A stretch of DNA of 20,153 nt from JAKEGK01 sp036507695 (GCA_036507695.1 DATCIR010000073.1:1-20153), one strand, 5' to 3'. Positions 1 to 8,682 are shown, numbered from the stretch's first letter. Numbers and translations are program-made. Notes: generated by a model not told the origin, from the letters alone.

Positions 1-829
1 CGGCCAGACTGAGTTTGCCGGCGGTGTTTTTTTGGAACCCTTCGCTGCCAAACAGGACATAGAAACTGGCCACAAACAGCAAGGAAACCGCCGGCCAAAG
101 CAACCATAACGCGGCATTACCCGCTAGAGTCGCGAGCAGGATCAGCACCATCGAGCCGCTAACATAATACGTCGCCAATCGCCAACGCCGGGGATCACGC
201 GTGAAACTAACCCGCATGAACGGCGCCGCCCCGGCATCCGGCCATAACCAGACGCAAAACCAGCCCAGCAACAGGCCGGTGGGTATATCGATGAAGTGAT
301 GTTGATAAGTGGTCAATACCGAAATACCTATCAGGAAAGCGGTTGCGTGCACTAACCAACGCCATTGCGGAAAAACGTGCCGCGCAAACCGGTCCCACAA
401 GATGATTAACAGGGCAATATGTAAAGAAGGGGCCTGGTTGAACGGTTTATCAATACCGGCCAGCAGGACGAATAAATATCCCGTGATACCTTCGGTTGCG
501 GGACGGTCAAAACTGAACGTCAATGGAAACAGGATAAAACAGGCCACGGCAATAACCTGCGCGGTAAGTAGCCGCAACGCATGGGTATCGAGTTCGAGTT
601 TGGTGGCGCAGATAAACAACGAAATGCCATATAAAGCGTCAATGATCCAGTACGGGATGATGGTCCAGGGCAAAAATGGAATCCATTTTTCCCAGCCGAA
701 TACGACGCTGCCGACCTGCGGCTGTTGCGAAGCCCACCCATTGGCGAAACCGTAACTTAAAAAAAAGAACGGACCCAGAAACAATAACCATAACAGCGCG
801 CGGCGCCACGGTCGTGGCGTAGCTTGCAT
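1..829 (-). CDS. ynbD: PAP2/AUR1-like membrane phosphatase, YnbD-type (partial, runs off left edge)
   Basis: The frame is open from 829 to the window edge, about 276 codons, and is rich in hydrophobic helices. It begins MQATPRPWRRALLWLLF. Two PAP2 signatures of the inositol-phosphorylceramide synthase (AUR1) kind are visible. One is APSLH near residues 133-137. The other is TTYQHHFIDIPTG, whose H177-x3-D181 pair is the usual catalytic spacing, near residues 173-185. The RP of the first PAP2 motif appears as SFDRP. In E. coli, YnbD carries a dual-specificity phosphatase domain after PAP2; that part would lie outside the window. The gene follows ynbC directly. An in-frame GTG at 862-860 overlaps the ynbC stop as GTGA and could be the true, translationally coupled start. 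Neither start has a clear Shine-Dalgarno. It probably dephosphorylates a lipid or lipid head-group made by this operon; the substrate is unknown. Confidence 0.8.
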   Translation of the reverse strand, partial: MQATPRPWRRALLWLLFLGPFFFLSYGFANGWASQQPQVGSVVFGWEKWIPFLPWTIIPYWIIDALYGISLFICATKLELDTHALRLLTAQVIAVACFILFPLTFSFDRPATEGITGYLFVLLAGIDKPFNQAPSLHIALLIILWDRFARHVFPQWRWLVHATAFLIGISVLTTYQHHFIDIPTGLLLGWFCVWLWPDAGAAPFMRVSFTRDPRRWRLATYYVSGSMVLILLATLAGNAALWLLWPAVSLLFVASFYVLFGSEGFQKNTAGKLSLA

Positions 830-858
830 TATGGCGGACTGGTTGTTCAGGTTCCCGG

Positions 859-2640
859 TCACGGTCCGCCAACACGTACCGCCAGCGACACAGTGAATAT
901 GCCATCCGCGTCGATACGTTGCTCGATTTTTCTGAAACCGGCCGCTTCGACCAACTGGTCCATCTCTGCCTGGGTGCGCCGGCGCATTATCCAGGCCTGT
1001 CCGGCGCGATGGCTGGTCAGGGCGCGCGCGATCAGTTCCAGTTGTGGATGCCAGGGTTGGCCGGTATAGATGAGAAAATTACCCGGCGCGATAATCGAGG
1101 CATAACCCCGCAGCGAGCGGCGTATCATGTCATTATCAGCAAACAACTCATATAAACCCGAAACAACACCCAGGGTTGGCTTGGGGTCGACTCGCGGAAA
1201 ACTGTCCGGGTCAAACGCGTCGCCTTTTATAAAACACGCAATATCCACCAAACCTTTTTCACGTATAAGGGCATTGCCCTTTTCAACATTCAAGTCACTG
1301 TAGTCACGCAGCAGGATGCTGTCGGGTTTGACATCACTGTGCTCAATCGCTTCCAGAATATAGCGGCCGTGCCCCGCGGCGATATCCATAATATGCACGG
1401 GTTTGCCGGCGGCACGCTGGCTTTGCGCGGCCTGCCGCACCAATTCCTCTATATGCAATTTGCGTTGCCGTATCCCACGCCAGCCAATTGAATTTAAATA
1501 GGCCTTGTCGATGAATTTACCGAGTGGAGAAAATCCCTGTGGCTGGTTGCGATACACATAATCAAGCGTGCTGCCGGAATCAAAACCGGTTTGATGTCCG
1601 ATCTTGACGCCTTCCGACAACAGGCCGCCTAATTTCAGGCTTAGGCGCGTCATAGCCCAGTACAAACCACGCAGCGAAAAAATAGCAAGTGGCGTGGCGA
1701 GCGTGTCTGCCTCATAACGTGTGAACCCCGTCTTGTCGGCATCGGCCAAGGATGGCCGGGACAATGGTTCCGCGAAACGGGCCTGAATAAAGGCGCGCGC
1801 TTTACCGACGGCCAGCGCGCGCTCCTTTTCACCCAGGGTATCGTGGTAAAAACCGGGCAATATATGCCGCTCCTTGCATGTTGATCCGAGCCGTACATAA
1901 AACTCATGCTGTGGTCTATGGTGCACTACCCAATCGGCGCCCGAGATAAGCAACTGGGTTGGCACGGTAATCGCCGCCGCGTCAGCGACTACACGCTCGG
2001 CGGTTTCGTATAGGGAAAGCAGTATATTGGCCGAGATAGGGCGTGTAATCAACGGATCCGCCTCGAAGGACTTAATACGCTCGGGGTCATGGGTGAGAAA
2101 TTTCGCCTTGACGTAACTGTTCACAAAAAAGTTACCACGCAGCGCATACTGGAGCTTTAAGCCCGGGCGCGCGAAGGGCACGTAGAGTTTGACTTTAAAA
2201 GCCGGCGACGCCAATACCATGCAGCGTATGTTTGGCGCATAATCATGCACCCAGGTTGCAACCAAAACCGCCCCCACGCTTTGCGCAACCACCGCCATAT
2301 CCCCGGCGGCGATACCGTAGGCTCCGGTAATATGACCAATAAAAGTTTGCACATCGCGCACGGACACCGCAATGCTTGGGCTGTGGCCGCGCTCACCGGG
2401 CGACCGGCCATGGCCACGCGCATCCCAGGCGAAACAGGCATATTCGGGCAGGTTCAGTTCATCGACGAGATGCGCCAGCCGACCCGAATGTTCGTGCCCC
2501 CGATGAAACATGACAATGGCTCCGCCGGGTTTTGCCGAGGCTGCCGGCCAGTAGCGGTAAAACAAATTCACGCCATCGTGGGTCGTAAATGTTTTTTCTT
2601 CTACAGCGCGCTGTGTTATGTAGTTCACCACTCCCCCCAT
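859..2640 (-). CDS. ynbC: Bifunctional alpha/beta hydrolase / class I SAM methyltransferase (YnbC-like)
   Basis: This 593-aa protein has two domains. Residues about 15-290 form a serine hydrolase of the monoacylglycerol-lipase type. It has the oxyanion segment FHRGHEHSGR (45-54), DARGHGRSPGERGHSPS (73-89), the nucleophile elbow QSVGA (S121), an acid candidate D236 in ISGADWVVHH, and H266 in GFYHDTLGEKE. Residues about 375-590 form a Rossmann methyltransferase with the SAM-binding loop MDIAAGHGRYI (418-428). The length and domain order match E. coli YnbC as I know it. The natural reading is removal of an acyl or ester group plus methylation of a lipid, but the substrate is not established. The ATG at 2640 is followed by GGGGGAG, so a start a few codons later (GTG near 2628) is possible. 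The gene lies between ynbA and ynbD on the same strand. Its 5' leader abuts the miniature element at 2680. Confidence 0.87.
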   Translation of the reverse strand: MGGVVNYITQRAVEEKTFTTHDGVNLFYRYWPAASAKPGGAIVMFHRGHEHSGRLAHLVDELNLPEYACFAWDARGHGRSPGERGHSPSIAVSVRDVQTFIGHITGAYGIAAGDMAVVAQSVGAVLVATWVHDYAPNIRCMVLASPAFKVKLYVPFARPGLKLQYALRGNFFVNSYVKAKFLTHDPERIKSFEADPLITRPISANILLSLYETAERVVADAAAITVPTQLLISGADWVVHHRPQHEFYVRLGSTCKERHILPGFYHDTLGEKERALAVGKARAFIQARFAEPLSRPSLADADKTGFTRYEADTLATPLAIFSLRGLYWAMTRLSLKLGGLLSEGVKIGHQTGFDSGSTLDYVYRNQPQGFSPLGKFIDKAYLNSIGWRGIRQRKLHIEELVRQAAQSQRAAGKPVHIMDIAAGHGRYILEAIEHSDVKPDSILLRDYSDLNVEKGNALIREKGLVDIACFIKGDAFDPDSFPRVDPKPTLGVVSGLYELFADNDMIRRSLRGYASIIAPGNFLIYTGQPWHPQLELIARALTSHRAGQAWIMRRRTQAEMDQLVEAAGFRKIEQRIDADGIFTVSLAVRVGGP

Positions 2641-2679
2641 TTCAAATGCTTTGAAGTTTACCTATTTTACGCCGTTTAA

Positions 2680-2942
2680 CCTAGAACCCGCAGTTGGACG
2701 CGGTGGAGTGTGCGATTTTCGAAGTGCAGGGCAAGGCGCTGCGCTCTATGGAAGGGAATGCTGAATGGTCGTTCCATTCCAAGGAGTTGCAACGTCGCCA
2801 TGCGCTTTGACGATCGTGAAGACAAGCGTGCAATCCACTGCGTAGCGTTGCTCACCCAACAGGTGAACCTCGTTCGTGCATGAAAATAGAATGACATCAT
2901 ATAGGTAGCTATTTTATAAAGTGGTCAACTGCGGAATCTAGG
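2680..2942. mobile_element. 263-bp IS1380-type miniature inverted-repeat element with 5-bp target duplication
   Basis: The left end reads CCTAGAACCCGCAGTTG from 2680. The reverse complement of the right end reads CCTAGATTCCGCAGTTG from 2942. That is 15 of 17 identical, with partial match beyond. TTTAA stands immediately outside both ends (2675-2679 and 2943-2947) as a direct repeat, the expected footprint of transposition. Ends starting CCTAGA and AT-rich duplications of 4-5 bp are characteristic of the IS1380 family (ISEcp1 starts CCTAGATTCTACGT). There is no room for a transposase and no credible ORF inside, so this would be mobilised in trans. A small hairpin, GAATGG-TCGTT-CCATTC, lies inside. 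The element occupies the ynbA-ynbC gap and overlaps the 3' end of ynbA. I infer it is multicopy in the genome but cannot check this. Confidence 0.8.
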
Positions 2943-3532
2943 TTTAAGGCCCGGTTAACGCGATTATAAATAGTTAAAGCCAACAAGGCTGACAACAGCG
3001 GCATTAACCAGACTATCCAGCCTGGTAAGTTTCCAGCCAAACCGACCCACAGTCCCAGCGCGCCAAAGACAAAAGCGCGATCACTTTTCCCCAGCGGACC
3101 GTCATAGCGCCGCGCCGCTCCCACCGTTAAACCCAGCACACCGGCGAACTCACTCAGCGTGGCCAGAAAAATCACCACCCCAACGCTAAAAAACGAGAAC
3201 GGCGCAAGTAACGCAAACGGAAGGTATAGTGCCGCATCGGAAACCACATCACATAGCTCGTTAAGATACGCGCCGAGCTTACTCTGCTGATTAAACTCGC
3301 GCGCCAGCATGCCATCGATGGCGTTTAGCGCCATCCGTAGAAACATCCATATTGGCAGCAGCAAAAACCATACCGGCATATGCGCATATTGGTACAGAAT
3401 GCCGCCGATAACAATTGAACCGATGGCGGCGCCCAGTGTTACCTGGTTTGCGGTAACTCCCCGGCCCGCGAGTTGCTTAACGAGCGGACGCAAGAGCGCT
3501 TGAAAACGCGGTTTGATGTCGTACAAAGTCAT
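2909..3532 (-). CDS. ynbA: CDP-alcohol phosphatidyltransferase family protein (YnbA-like), C-terminus rewritten by an inserted element
   Basis: This 207-aa polytopic membrane protein begins MTLYDIKPRFQALLRP and closely parallels E. coli YnbA as I recall it. Members of the family move a phosphatidyl group from CDP-diacylglycerol to an alcohol. The signature is present at residues 70-95 as N-x2-DG-x2-AR-x8-G-x3-N-x3-D. The first and third aspartates of the canonical D-x2-DG-x2-AR-x8-G-x3-D-x3-D are therefore asparagine, as I recall for E. coli YnbA too. The final residues, LDSAVDHFIK and the stop, are encoded by the right inverted repeat of the miniature element, so the native tail has been replaced. 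The core fold and motif are untouched, so function is probably kept. It is the first gene of the operon. It would work in the inner membrane, but its alcohol substrate is unknown. Confidence 0.87.
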   Translation of the reverse strand: MTLYDIKPRFQALLRPLVKQLAGRGVTANQVTLGAAIGSIVIGGILYQYAHMPVWFLLLPIWMFLRMALNAIDGMLAREFNQQSKLGAYLNELCDVVSDAALYLPFALLAPFSFFSVGVVIFLATLSEFAGVLGLTVGAARRYDGPLGKSDRAFVFGALGLWVGLAGNLPGWIVWLMPLLSALLALTIYNRVNRALNLDSAVDHFIK

Positions 3533-3562
3533 AAATTAGTCTTTTAATATATCTACGCTGAC

Positions 3563-3588
3563 AATATAGCATATACGTTTTTTGGCAG
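3563..3588 (-). promoter_or_regulatory. Possible promoter of the ynb-like operon
   Basis: On the minus strand a TATATT -10 box (3563-3568) is preceded by TGC, giving an extended -10 (TGn) element. A weak CTGCCA lies 14 bp further upstream, a short spacing. A start near 3556 would give a leader of about 24 nt before ynbA. This is pattern recognition only; the -35 is poor. Confidence 0.3.
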
Positions 3589-3751
3589 GCGCGAAACTAG
3601 CGGTTTTTTAATACCGGCTTACCGCCACAAGTTATCAGGCTGAGCTCTACTCCATCCTCTGCAAATTCATTTCAAATAGACCGGATCAGCCTTTCTTTTT
3701 GGAAATAAAGAGACTCGGCCAAATATTACTTTGGGATTTATCACCCGATAA

Positions 3752-4041
3752 GGCGCTGCAGGCACGAATTACTGTCAGTTCACTGCAACTGCGAATGCTG
3801 TTTATCAGATATCACTCACCAACACGCACTCTGATTTAGCGTGGGCTCTTACGAAAATTCTGCCTTCACCTTCTGGTTAATGGATTGTGATATGAATTTT
3901 AATTCCGGCGCAGCTAACGAGTCGTGCGAAACTGCTAGCGCATTAACCGCCAATACACCTTATTATTTAACGGTGGATGAATGGGATGATCGAGCTGGAT
4001 CGTTTACGTTGTTGATAGAGAGTGTTGCCTCCACCCCTTGA
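3752..4041 (+). pseudogene. Frameshifted remnant of a secreted pre-peptidase C-terminal-like domain
   Basis: Two adjacent frames together encode a small beta-rich domain. One frame from 3752 reads GAAGTNYCQFTATANAVYQI then SLTNTHSDLAW. The other, from about 3841, reads SYENSAFTFWLMDCDMN, then ESCETASALTANTPYYLTV and AGSFTLLIE, ending at the stop before 4042. The run of NYY/C-x-F-x-ATA, SDLxW, cysteine pairs, and a closing Y-x-LTV...GSFTL is typical of PPC-like domains appended to secreted proteases. The frame changes near 3838-3845, an in-frame TAA stands just upstream at 3749, and no signal peptide or enzyme domain remains. It is therefore a decayed fragment, not a gene. A short fresh ORF using only the second frame is the alternative reading. 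Confidence 0.4.
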
Positions 4042-4438
4042 ACAACACGTTCCCCGGTTAACGCGGATACCGAGCAAGGCTGCCGCTGCAACGCCGTCAC
4101 TACATCTTGTTCACGATGATATAAAAGTACCATCGTTCCTGTCTGACTAACAATTAATCAATTGATGGCTGATACATCACTCTGGTGAGTTGATCCGGAC
4201 TTTAACGGAACGCGGCTGGATTCTGTTTGGATTTATTGGTCGTGATTCGAAGCCCTAGCAATGAGCACCGCTACTTGTCCTGAAACAAAACGGAAACAGA
4301 TTAAAAGCCTTAAATTATGTATGCTTGCGCCTTGGGTTCGAACTGAAATATGTTTTGTATTCACGGGAAAACTTTGGCTTAATAGTTTGTCTACAGATCA
4401 TAACTGGCAGACCGCGACCACAATGTCAAATAGCCAAT
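4042..4438. other. Intergenic stretch without a recognised gene
   Basis: About 400 bp between the pseudogene and the repeats upstream of the efflux operon. An ORF can be drawn from 4261, but it runs out of frame into the adaptor gene and has no family features. I found no tRNA or convincing terminator. The efflux promoter should lie here, but I cannot single one out. Confidence 0.5.
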
Positions 4439-4472
4439 GTCCAATAACGTCCAATAACCAACGTCCAATAAC
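4439..4472 (+). repeat. Three direct copies of GTCCAATAAC just upstream of the efflux operon
   Basis: Identical 10-mers occur at 4439-4448, 4449-4458 and 4463-4472; the third is offset by CAAC. They end 11 bp before the adaptor ATG. This may be slippage-prone leader DNA or a regulator binding site. No other function can be read from the sequence. Confidence 0.75.
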
Positions 4473-4483
4473 CGGATTTTCAC

Positions 4484-5629
4484 ATGCCTACGCACGACAA
4501 CGATTCCTCCACTTTAAACGATTTTCCAAAATCGGCAGCCCGTGGCAGCAACTACTATATATATGCTGCGCTCTCCGCGCTCGCAGTGAGCGCCTGGTTG
4601 GGTTTTTCAGCGTTTTCCGCCAGCGCGGCTCCGGCGGGCGGGAAACCCGGAGGGCCTCCGCCGATGCCGGTGGAAGTGGCGGCCGTGTCTCAGGGTACGG
4701 TCAACATTGATATCTCCGCCGTCGGCACTTTGCAGGCGAATGAATCCCTGACAATCCGCCCTCAACTTAGCGGCCGGATTGAAGCCATTCACTTTGATGA
4801 AGGGCAGGCGGTAAAAAAAGGCGCGGTGTTGTTTTCCCTGGATGCTTCGGAATACCGGGCGCAAGTCGCCGAGAGCGAGGCGACGGTGAAACTGGCGCAA
4901 CTCAAATACAACCGTTCGCAGGATTTGTTGAAAAAGAATTTAATCAGCCAGCAACAGTATGATGAGGATGCCGCCAAGCTGGATGAAGCCACGGCCCAGC
5001 TGGCCTTATATAAAGACCGTCTCTCCAAAACCCTGATCCGCGCGCCGTTTAGTGGTGTGCTGGGTTTGCGTAAAGTGAGCCCGGGTGATGTGGTACAGCA
5101 AAGCCAGGAACTGGTGAGTCTGGAAGACATTCATTTATTAAAACTGGACTTCCGGGCGCCGGAAGTGTATCTGCGGGAATTAAAGACCGGCCTGGATGTC
5201 ACCGTTGCCACCGACGCCTTTCCCGGCGAAATCTACAACGGCAGGGTTTACGCCATCGCGCCGCGGGTGGATGAAGCCAGCCGCAGTGTGTTGTTGCGCG
5301 CGCATGTCACCAACGACCGGGGTGAACTGCACCCCGGCATGTTTGCCAAAGTGGTGTTGCGTTTATCCAGCCGTGAAAACGCCTTGTTGATTCCTGAAGA
5401 GGCCTTGTGGCCGGTGGGCAACAAAATGTTTGTGTACCGCGTGGTCGATGGCAAGGCCATGATGAGCCCGATCAAAACCGGCAAACGCCTGAAAGGCCAG
5501 GTGGAAATTCTCGAAGGACTAACCAAGGACGACACCGTGATCACCGCCGGACAAATGAAGTTGCGCAACGAAGCCGCTGTCATGCCGGTTAACCAGCCCG
5601 CCCCCGCCGATTCGAGTAGCGCAAAATGA
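4484..5629 (+). CDS. RND efflux periplasmic adaptor subunit (membrane fusion protein)
   Basis: This 381-aa protein links an inner-membrane RND pump to an outer-membrane channel. An N-terminal membrane anchor or uncleaved signal lies near residues 24-50 (YYIYAALSALAVSAWLGFSA), followed by a Gly/Pro-rich linker. The first lipoyl half is VGTLQANESLTIRPQLSGRI (78-97), with EGQAVKKGAVLFSLD after it. A helical hairpin spans about 112-180, and the second lipoyl half is TLIRAPFSGVLGLRKVSPGD. The beta-barrel and membrane-proximal parts include HPGMFAKVVL and ALLIPEEAL. It resembles MexE/AcrA-class adaptors of HAE-type pumps. The ATG has only a weak CCGGA upstream. Its stop overlaps the pump start (ATGA), so the two are co-translated. 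No TolC-like channel and no local regulator are in the window; the pump presumably borrows a channel. Confidence 0.93.
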   Translation: MPTHDNDSSTLNDFPKSAARGSNYYIYAALSALAVSAWLGFSAFSASAAPAGGKPGGPPPMPVEVAAVSQGTVNIDISAVGTLQANESLTIRPQLSGRIEAIHFDEGQAVKKGAVLFSLDASEYRAQVAESEATVKLAQLKYNRSQDLLKKNLISQQQYDEDAAKLDEATAQLALYKDRLSKTLIRAPFSGVLGLRKVSPGDVVQQSQELVSLEDIHLLKLDFRAPEVYLRELKTGLDVTVATDAFPGEIYNGRVYAIAPRVDEASRSVLLRAHVTNDRGELHPGMFAKVVLRLSSRENALLIPEEALWPVGNKMFVYRVVDGKAMMSPIKTGKRLKGQVEILEGLTKDDTVITAGQMKLRNEAAVMPVNQPAPADSSSAK

Positions 5630-8600
5630 TTTTACCGGACATTTCCATTCGCCGGCCGGTGCTGGCCACGGTGATGAGCTTGATGCTGGTGTTGATCGGC
5701 ATTATTTCCTACGACCGGCTCTCGGTGCGCGAGTACCCGAAGATCGATACGCCCGTGGTGTCCGTGCGCACGGTGTTTACCGGCGCCAGCGCGGAAATTA
5801 TTGAAAGCCAGGTCACCAAGCCCATCGAAGACGCCCTGGCGGGTATTGAAGGTATCCGTACCATCAAATCCGTTAGCCGCGAGGAAGTGAGCCAGGTGAC
5901 GGTAGAATTTTTACTGGAACGCGATCAGGATGCGGCGGCCAATGATGTGCGCGACCGGGTGGCGCGCGTCCGCGGGGTGCTGCCGGATGAAACCGATGAT
6001 CCGGTGGTCGCCAAAGTGGACGCCGATGCGCAGGCGGTTATCTGGATCGCGTTTTCCAGCGAACGGCACAATGCCCTGGAAATCACCGACTACGCGGACC
6101 GCTACGTGGTTGACCGCTTGCAAACCCTGCCCGGTGTGGCCAGCGTCATTATCGGCGGCGAACGCCGTTATGCGATGCGTCTCTGGCTGGACCGCGACAA
6201 GCTGGCGGCGCGGCGTTTGACACCGCAGGATGTGGAAGACGCGTTAAGAGCGCAAAACCTGGAAGTGCCCTCGGGACGCATCGAAAGCGATATGCGGGAA
6301 TTCACCGTGTTAATGCAAACCGACTTGCGCACCCCGGATCAGTTCAATCAAATGATTATCCGCAAGGTGGATGGTTATCCGGTGCGTTTAAAAGATGTCG
6401 GCTATGCAGCGATTGACGCCGCCGATGAGCGCAACGCGGTGCGCGTGAATGGCAATCCGGCGGTGGGCCTGGGCGTGGTCAAGCAATCCACCGCGAACAC
6501 CCTGGAAGTCGGCCGCGCGGTGAAGGCGGAAGTGCCCAAGATCAATGAATTACTGCCTGCCGGCATGAAACTGCAGGTCGCTTTCGACTCTTCACTCTTC
6601 ATCGAACGCTCGATTGACTCGGTGTATGCCGCCATCGCTGAAGCATTGGCGCTGGTGGTGCTGGTGATTTTCCTGTTTTTGCGTTCCGTGCGCGCCACGC
6701 TGATTCCGTTCGTTACCATTCCGGTATCGCTGGTGGGCGCGTTTACATTTTTGTACGCCTGGGGATTTTCGGTCAACATTCTAACTTTGCTGGGACTGGT
6801 GCTCGCCATAGGCTTGGTAGTGGACGATGCCATTGTCATGCTGGAAAACATTCACCGGCGCATTGAAGAAGGCATGAAGCCTTACGAAGCCGCGGTGGAA
6901 GGCAGCAAGGAAATCGCCTTTGCGATTATCGCGATGACCCTGACGCTGGCGGCGGTGTTTTCCCCGTTGGCGTTTTCCACCGGCAATACCGGCCGCTTGT
7001 TTTCGGAGTTTGCCTTGACCGTGGTGGGTGCGGTATTGATATCCGGCTTTGTGGCGTTAACACTGACTCCGATGATGTGTTCCAGGCTGCTGCGGCATGA
7101 GAAAAAACACAACTGGTTTTACAACATCACCGAACAGGGTTTTATAAAACTGAACGCGGGTTATCGCGCCGCGCTGGACCGCGCGCTAAATGTGCGCTGG
7201 CTGGTGCTGCTGGCGGGCATCGTGATCGCGGGTTTCGGCGGCTGGATGTTTACGCTGCTCAAAACCGAACTGGCGCCGGTGGAAGACCGCAGTATCTTGA
7301 TCGGCATCACCATCGCGCCGGAAGGCGCTACCATGGCCTACACCGATAAATACGCGCGCGCCATTGAAAACCTGTACGCGCAGATTCCCGAAGTAAAAAC
7401 CTACTTTATGGTGGTGGCCCCCGGCCTGGAACGGCCCAATCCGGTGAACTTCGCGTTGTCGTTTGTCAGCTTGAAACCCTGGGAAGAACGCACACGCAAA
7501 CAACAGCAAATTTCCCAGGAACTGGCGCCGAAAATGTTTGGCTTGCCCGGCGTGCTGTCCTTCCCGATTAACCCACCGTCTTTAGGTCAAAGCTTCCGCA
7601 ACCCGCCGGTGCAGTTTGTACTTTTAGGGAACACCTATGAGCAACTGAATATGGCGGTTAACAAGTTCATGGAAAAAGCCCGCGCTTATCCCGGCCTGGC
7701 GAACCTGGACAGCGACCTGAAGTTGAATAAACCGCAACTATCGGTCACCCTGAACCGCGACAAGGTAGTCGATGTCGGCGCCAGTGTCGCCAGCATCGGC
7801 CACACGGTGGAAACCCTGCTGGGCGGACGCCAGGTGACCCGCTTTAAACGCGAAGGCGAGCAATACGACGTGATCGTGAAAGTGGAAGATAAGGACCGCA
7901 CCACGCCCAGCGACCTGACCTCCATCTATGTGCGCGGTAATACCGGGGAACTGGTGCAATTGGCGAACCTGGTGGAAATACAAGAGACCGTCGCGCCCAA
8001 GGAGCTTAACCACTTCAACCGCTTTCGCGCCGCGATTATTTCCGCCAGTGTCGCTCCCGGTTACACCCTGGGCGAAGTGCTGGACTTTATGGAAGCCACC
8101 GCCAAGGAAACGCTGCCTGAGGAGATGCAAACCACGTTGGACGGCCAGTCCCGCGAGTTTCGCGAATCCGGCGCGGCGCTGTATTTTATTTTCCTGCTGG
8201 CGCTGGCGTTTATTTATTTAGTGCTGTCGGCGCAATTCGAAAGTTTTATCGATCCGTTCGTGATCATGCTGACGGTGCCGCTCGCGATCACCGGCGCCGT
8301 GATCACGTTGTTCGCCAAGGACATCACGATTAACGTGTACAGCCAGGTGGGCTTGATCATGCTGATCGGCCTGATCACCAAACACGGGATTCTGATCGTC
8401 ACCTTCGCCAATGATTTGCAACTGCAGGGCAAATCCATCCGCGACGCCGTGATCCACGCCGCCGCCCTGCGTTTGCGGCCCATCCTGATGACCACCGCCG
8501 CGATGGTGTTGGGCGCGCTGCCCCTGGCCCTGGCGGTCGGGGCGGGCGCGGAAAGCCGCCAGCCCATCGGCTGGGTTATCGTGGGTGGTCTTACCTTCGG

Positions 8601-8682
8601 CACGCTGCTTACTTTGTTTGTTATACCGGTAGTGTATACCCTGGTGGCGCGCCGGCATCAGGAACAACCGTTGGCGCAATAA
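5626..8682 (+). CDS. RND multidrug efflux permease (HAE-1/AcrB class)
   Basis: This 1018-aa inner-membrane pump is the usual length for the class. It begins MILPDISIRRPVLATVMSLM, the typical first helix (IRRPVLA). The two halves each carry a large periplasmic porter loop and a bundle of helices. The proton-relay residues are present: D400 and D401 in AIGLVVDDAIVMLENIHRRI (TM4) and K919 in LIGLITKHGILIV (TM10). Substrates are likely hydrophobic drugs, detergents or solvents, driven by the proton motive force; specificity cannot be read from sequence. It forms an operon with the upstream adaptor through a 4-bp overlap. The frame is intact with no sign of decay. No obvious terminator hairpin follows in the first 50 bp. 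Confidence 0.95.
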   Translation: MILPDISIRRPVLATVMSLMLVLIGIISYDRLSVREYPKIDTPVVSVRTVFTGASAEIIESQVTKPIEDALAGIEGIRTIKSVSREEVSQVTVEFLLERDQDAAANDVRDRVARVRGVLPDETDDPVVAKVDADAQAVIWIAFSSERHNALEITDYADRYVVDRLQTLPGVASVIIGGERRYAMRLWLDRDKLAARRLTPQDVEDALRAQNLEVPSGRIESDMREFTVLMQTDLRTPDQFNQMIIRKVDGYPVRLKDVGYAAIDAADERNAVRVNGNPAVGLGVVKQSTANTLEVGRAVKAEVPKINELLPAGMKLQVAFDSSLFIERSIDSVYAAIAEALALVVLVIFLFLRSVRATLIPFVTIPVSLVGAFTFLYAWGFSVNILTLLGLVLAIGLVVDDAIVMLENIHRRIEEGMKPYEAAVEGSKEIAFAIIAMTLTLAAVFSPLAFSTGNTGRLFSEFALTVVGAVLISGFVALTLTPMMCSRLLRHEKKHNWFYNITEQGFIKLNAGYRAALDRALNVRWLVLLAGIVIAGFGGWMFTLLKTELAPVEDRSILIGITIAPEGATMAYTDKYARAIENLYAQIPEVKTYFMVVAPGLERPNPVNFALSFVSLKPWEERTRKQQQISQELAPKMFGLPGVLSFPINPPSLGQSFRNPPVQFVLLGNTYEQLNMAVNKFMEKARAYPGLANLDSDLKLNKPQLSVTLNRDKVVDVGASVASIGHTVETLLGGRQVTRFKREGEQYDVIVKVEDKDRTTPSDLTSIYVRGNTGELVQLANLVEIQETVAPKELNHFNRFRAAIISASVAPGYTLGEVLDFMEATAKETLPEEMQTTLDGQSREFRESGAALYFIFLLALAFIYLVLSAQFESFIDPFVIMLTVPLAITGAVITLFAKDITINVYSQVGLIMLIGLITKHGILIVTFANDLQLQGKSIRDAVIHAAALRLRPILMTTAAMVLGALPLALAVGAGAESRQPIGWVIVGGLTFGTLLTLFVIPVVYTLVARRHQEQPLAQ

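Noticed and set aside
2676..2900. 74-codon minus-strand ORF inside the miniature element
   Set aside because: Lies wholly within the inverted-repeat element, has no family features, and is best explained by the element itself.
4439..4472. CRISPR array
   Set aside because: Ten-base repeats with almost no spacers and no cas genes; not CRISPR-like.
4261..4710. 149-codon plus-strand ORF upstream of the efflux adaptor
   Set aside because: Overlaps the adaptor gene out of frame by more than 200 bp and shows no protein-like features.
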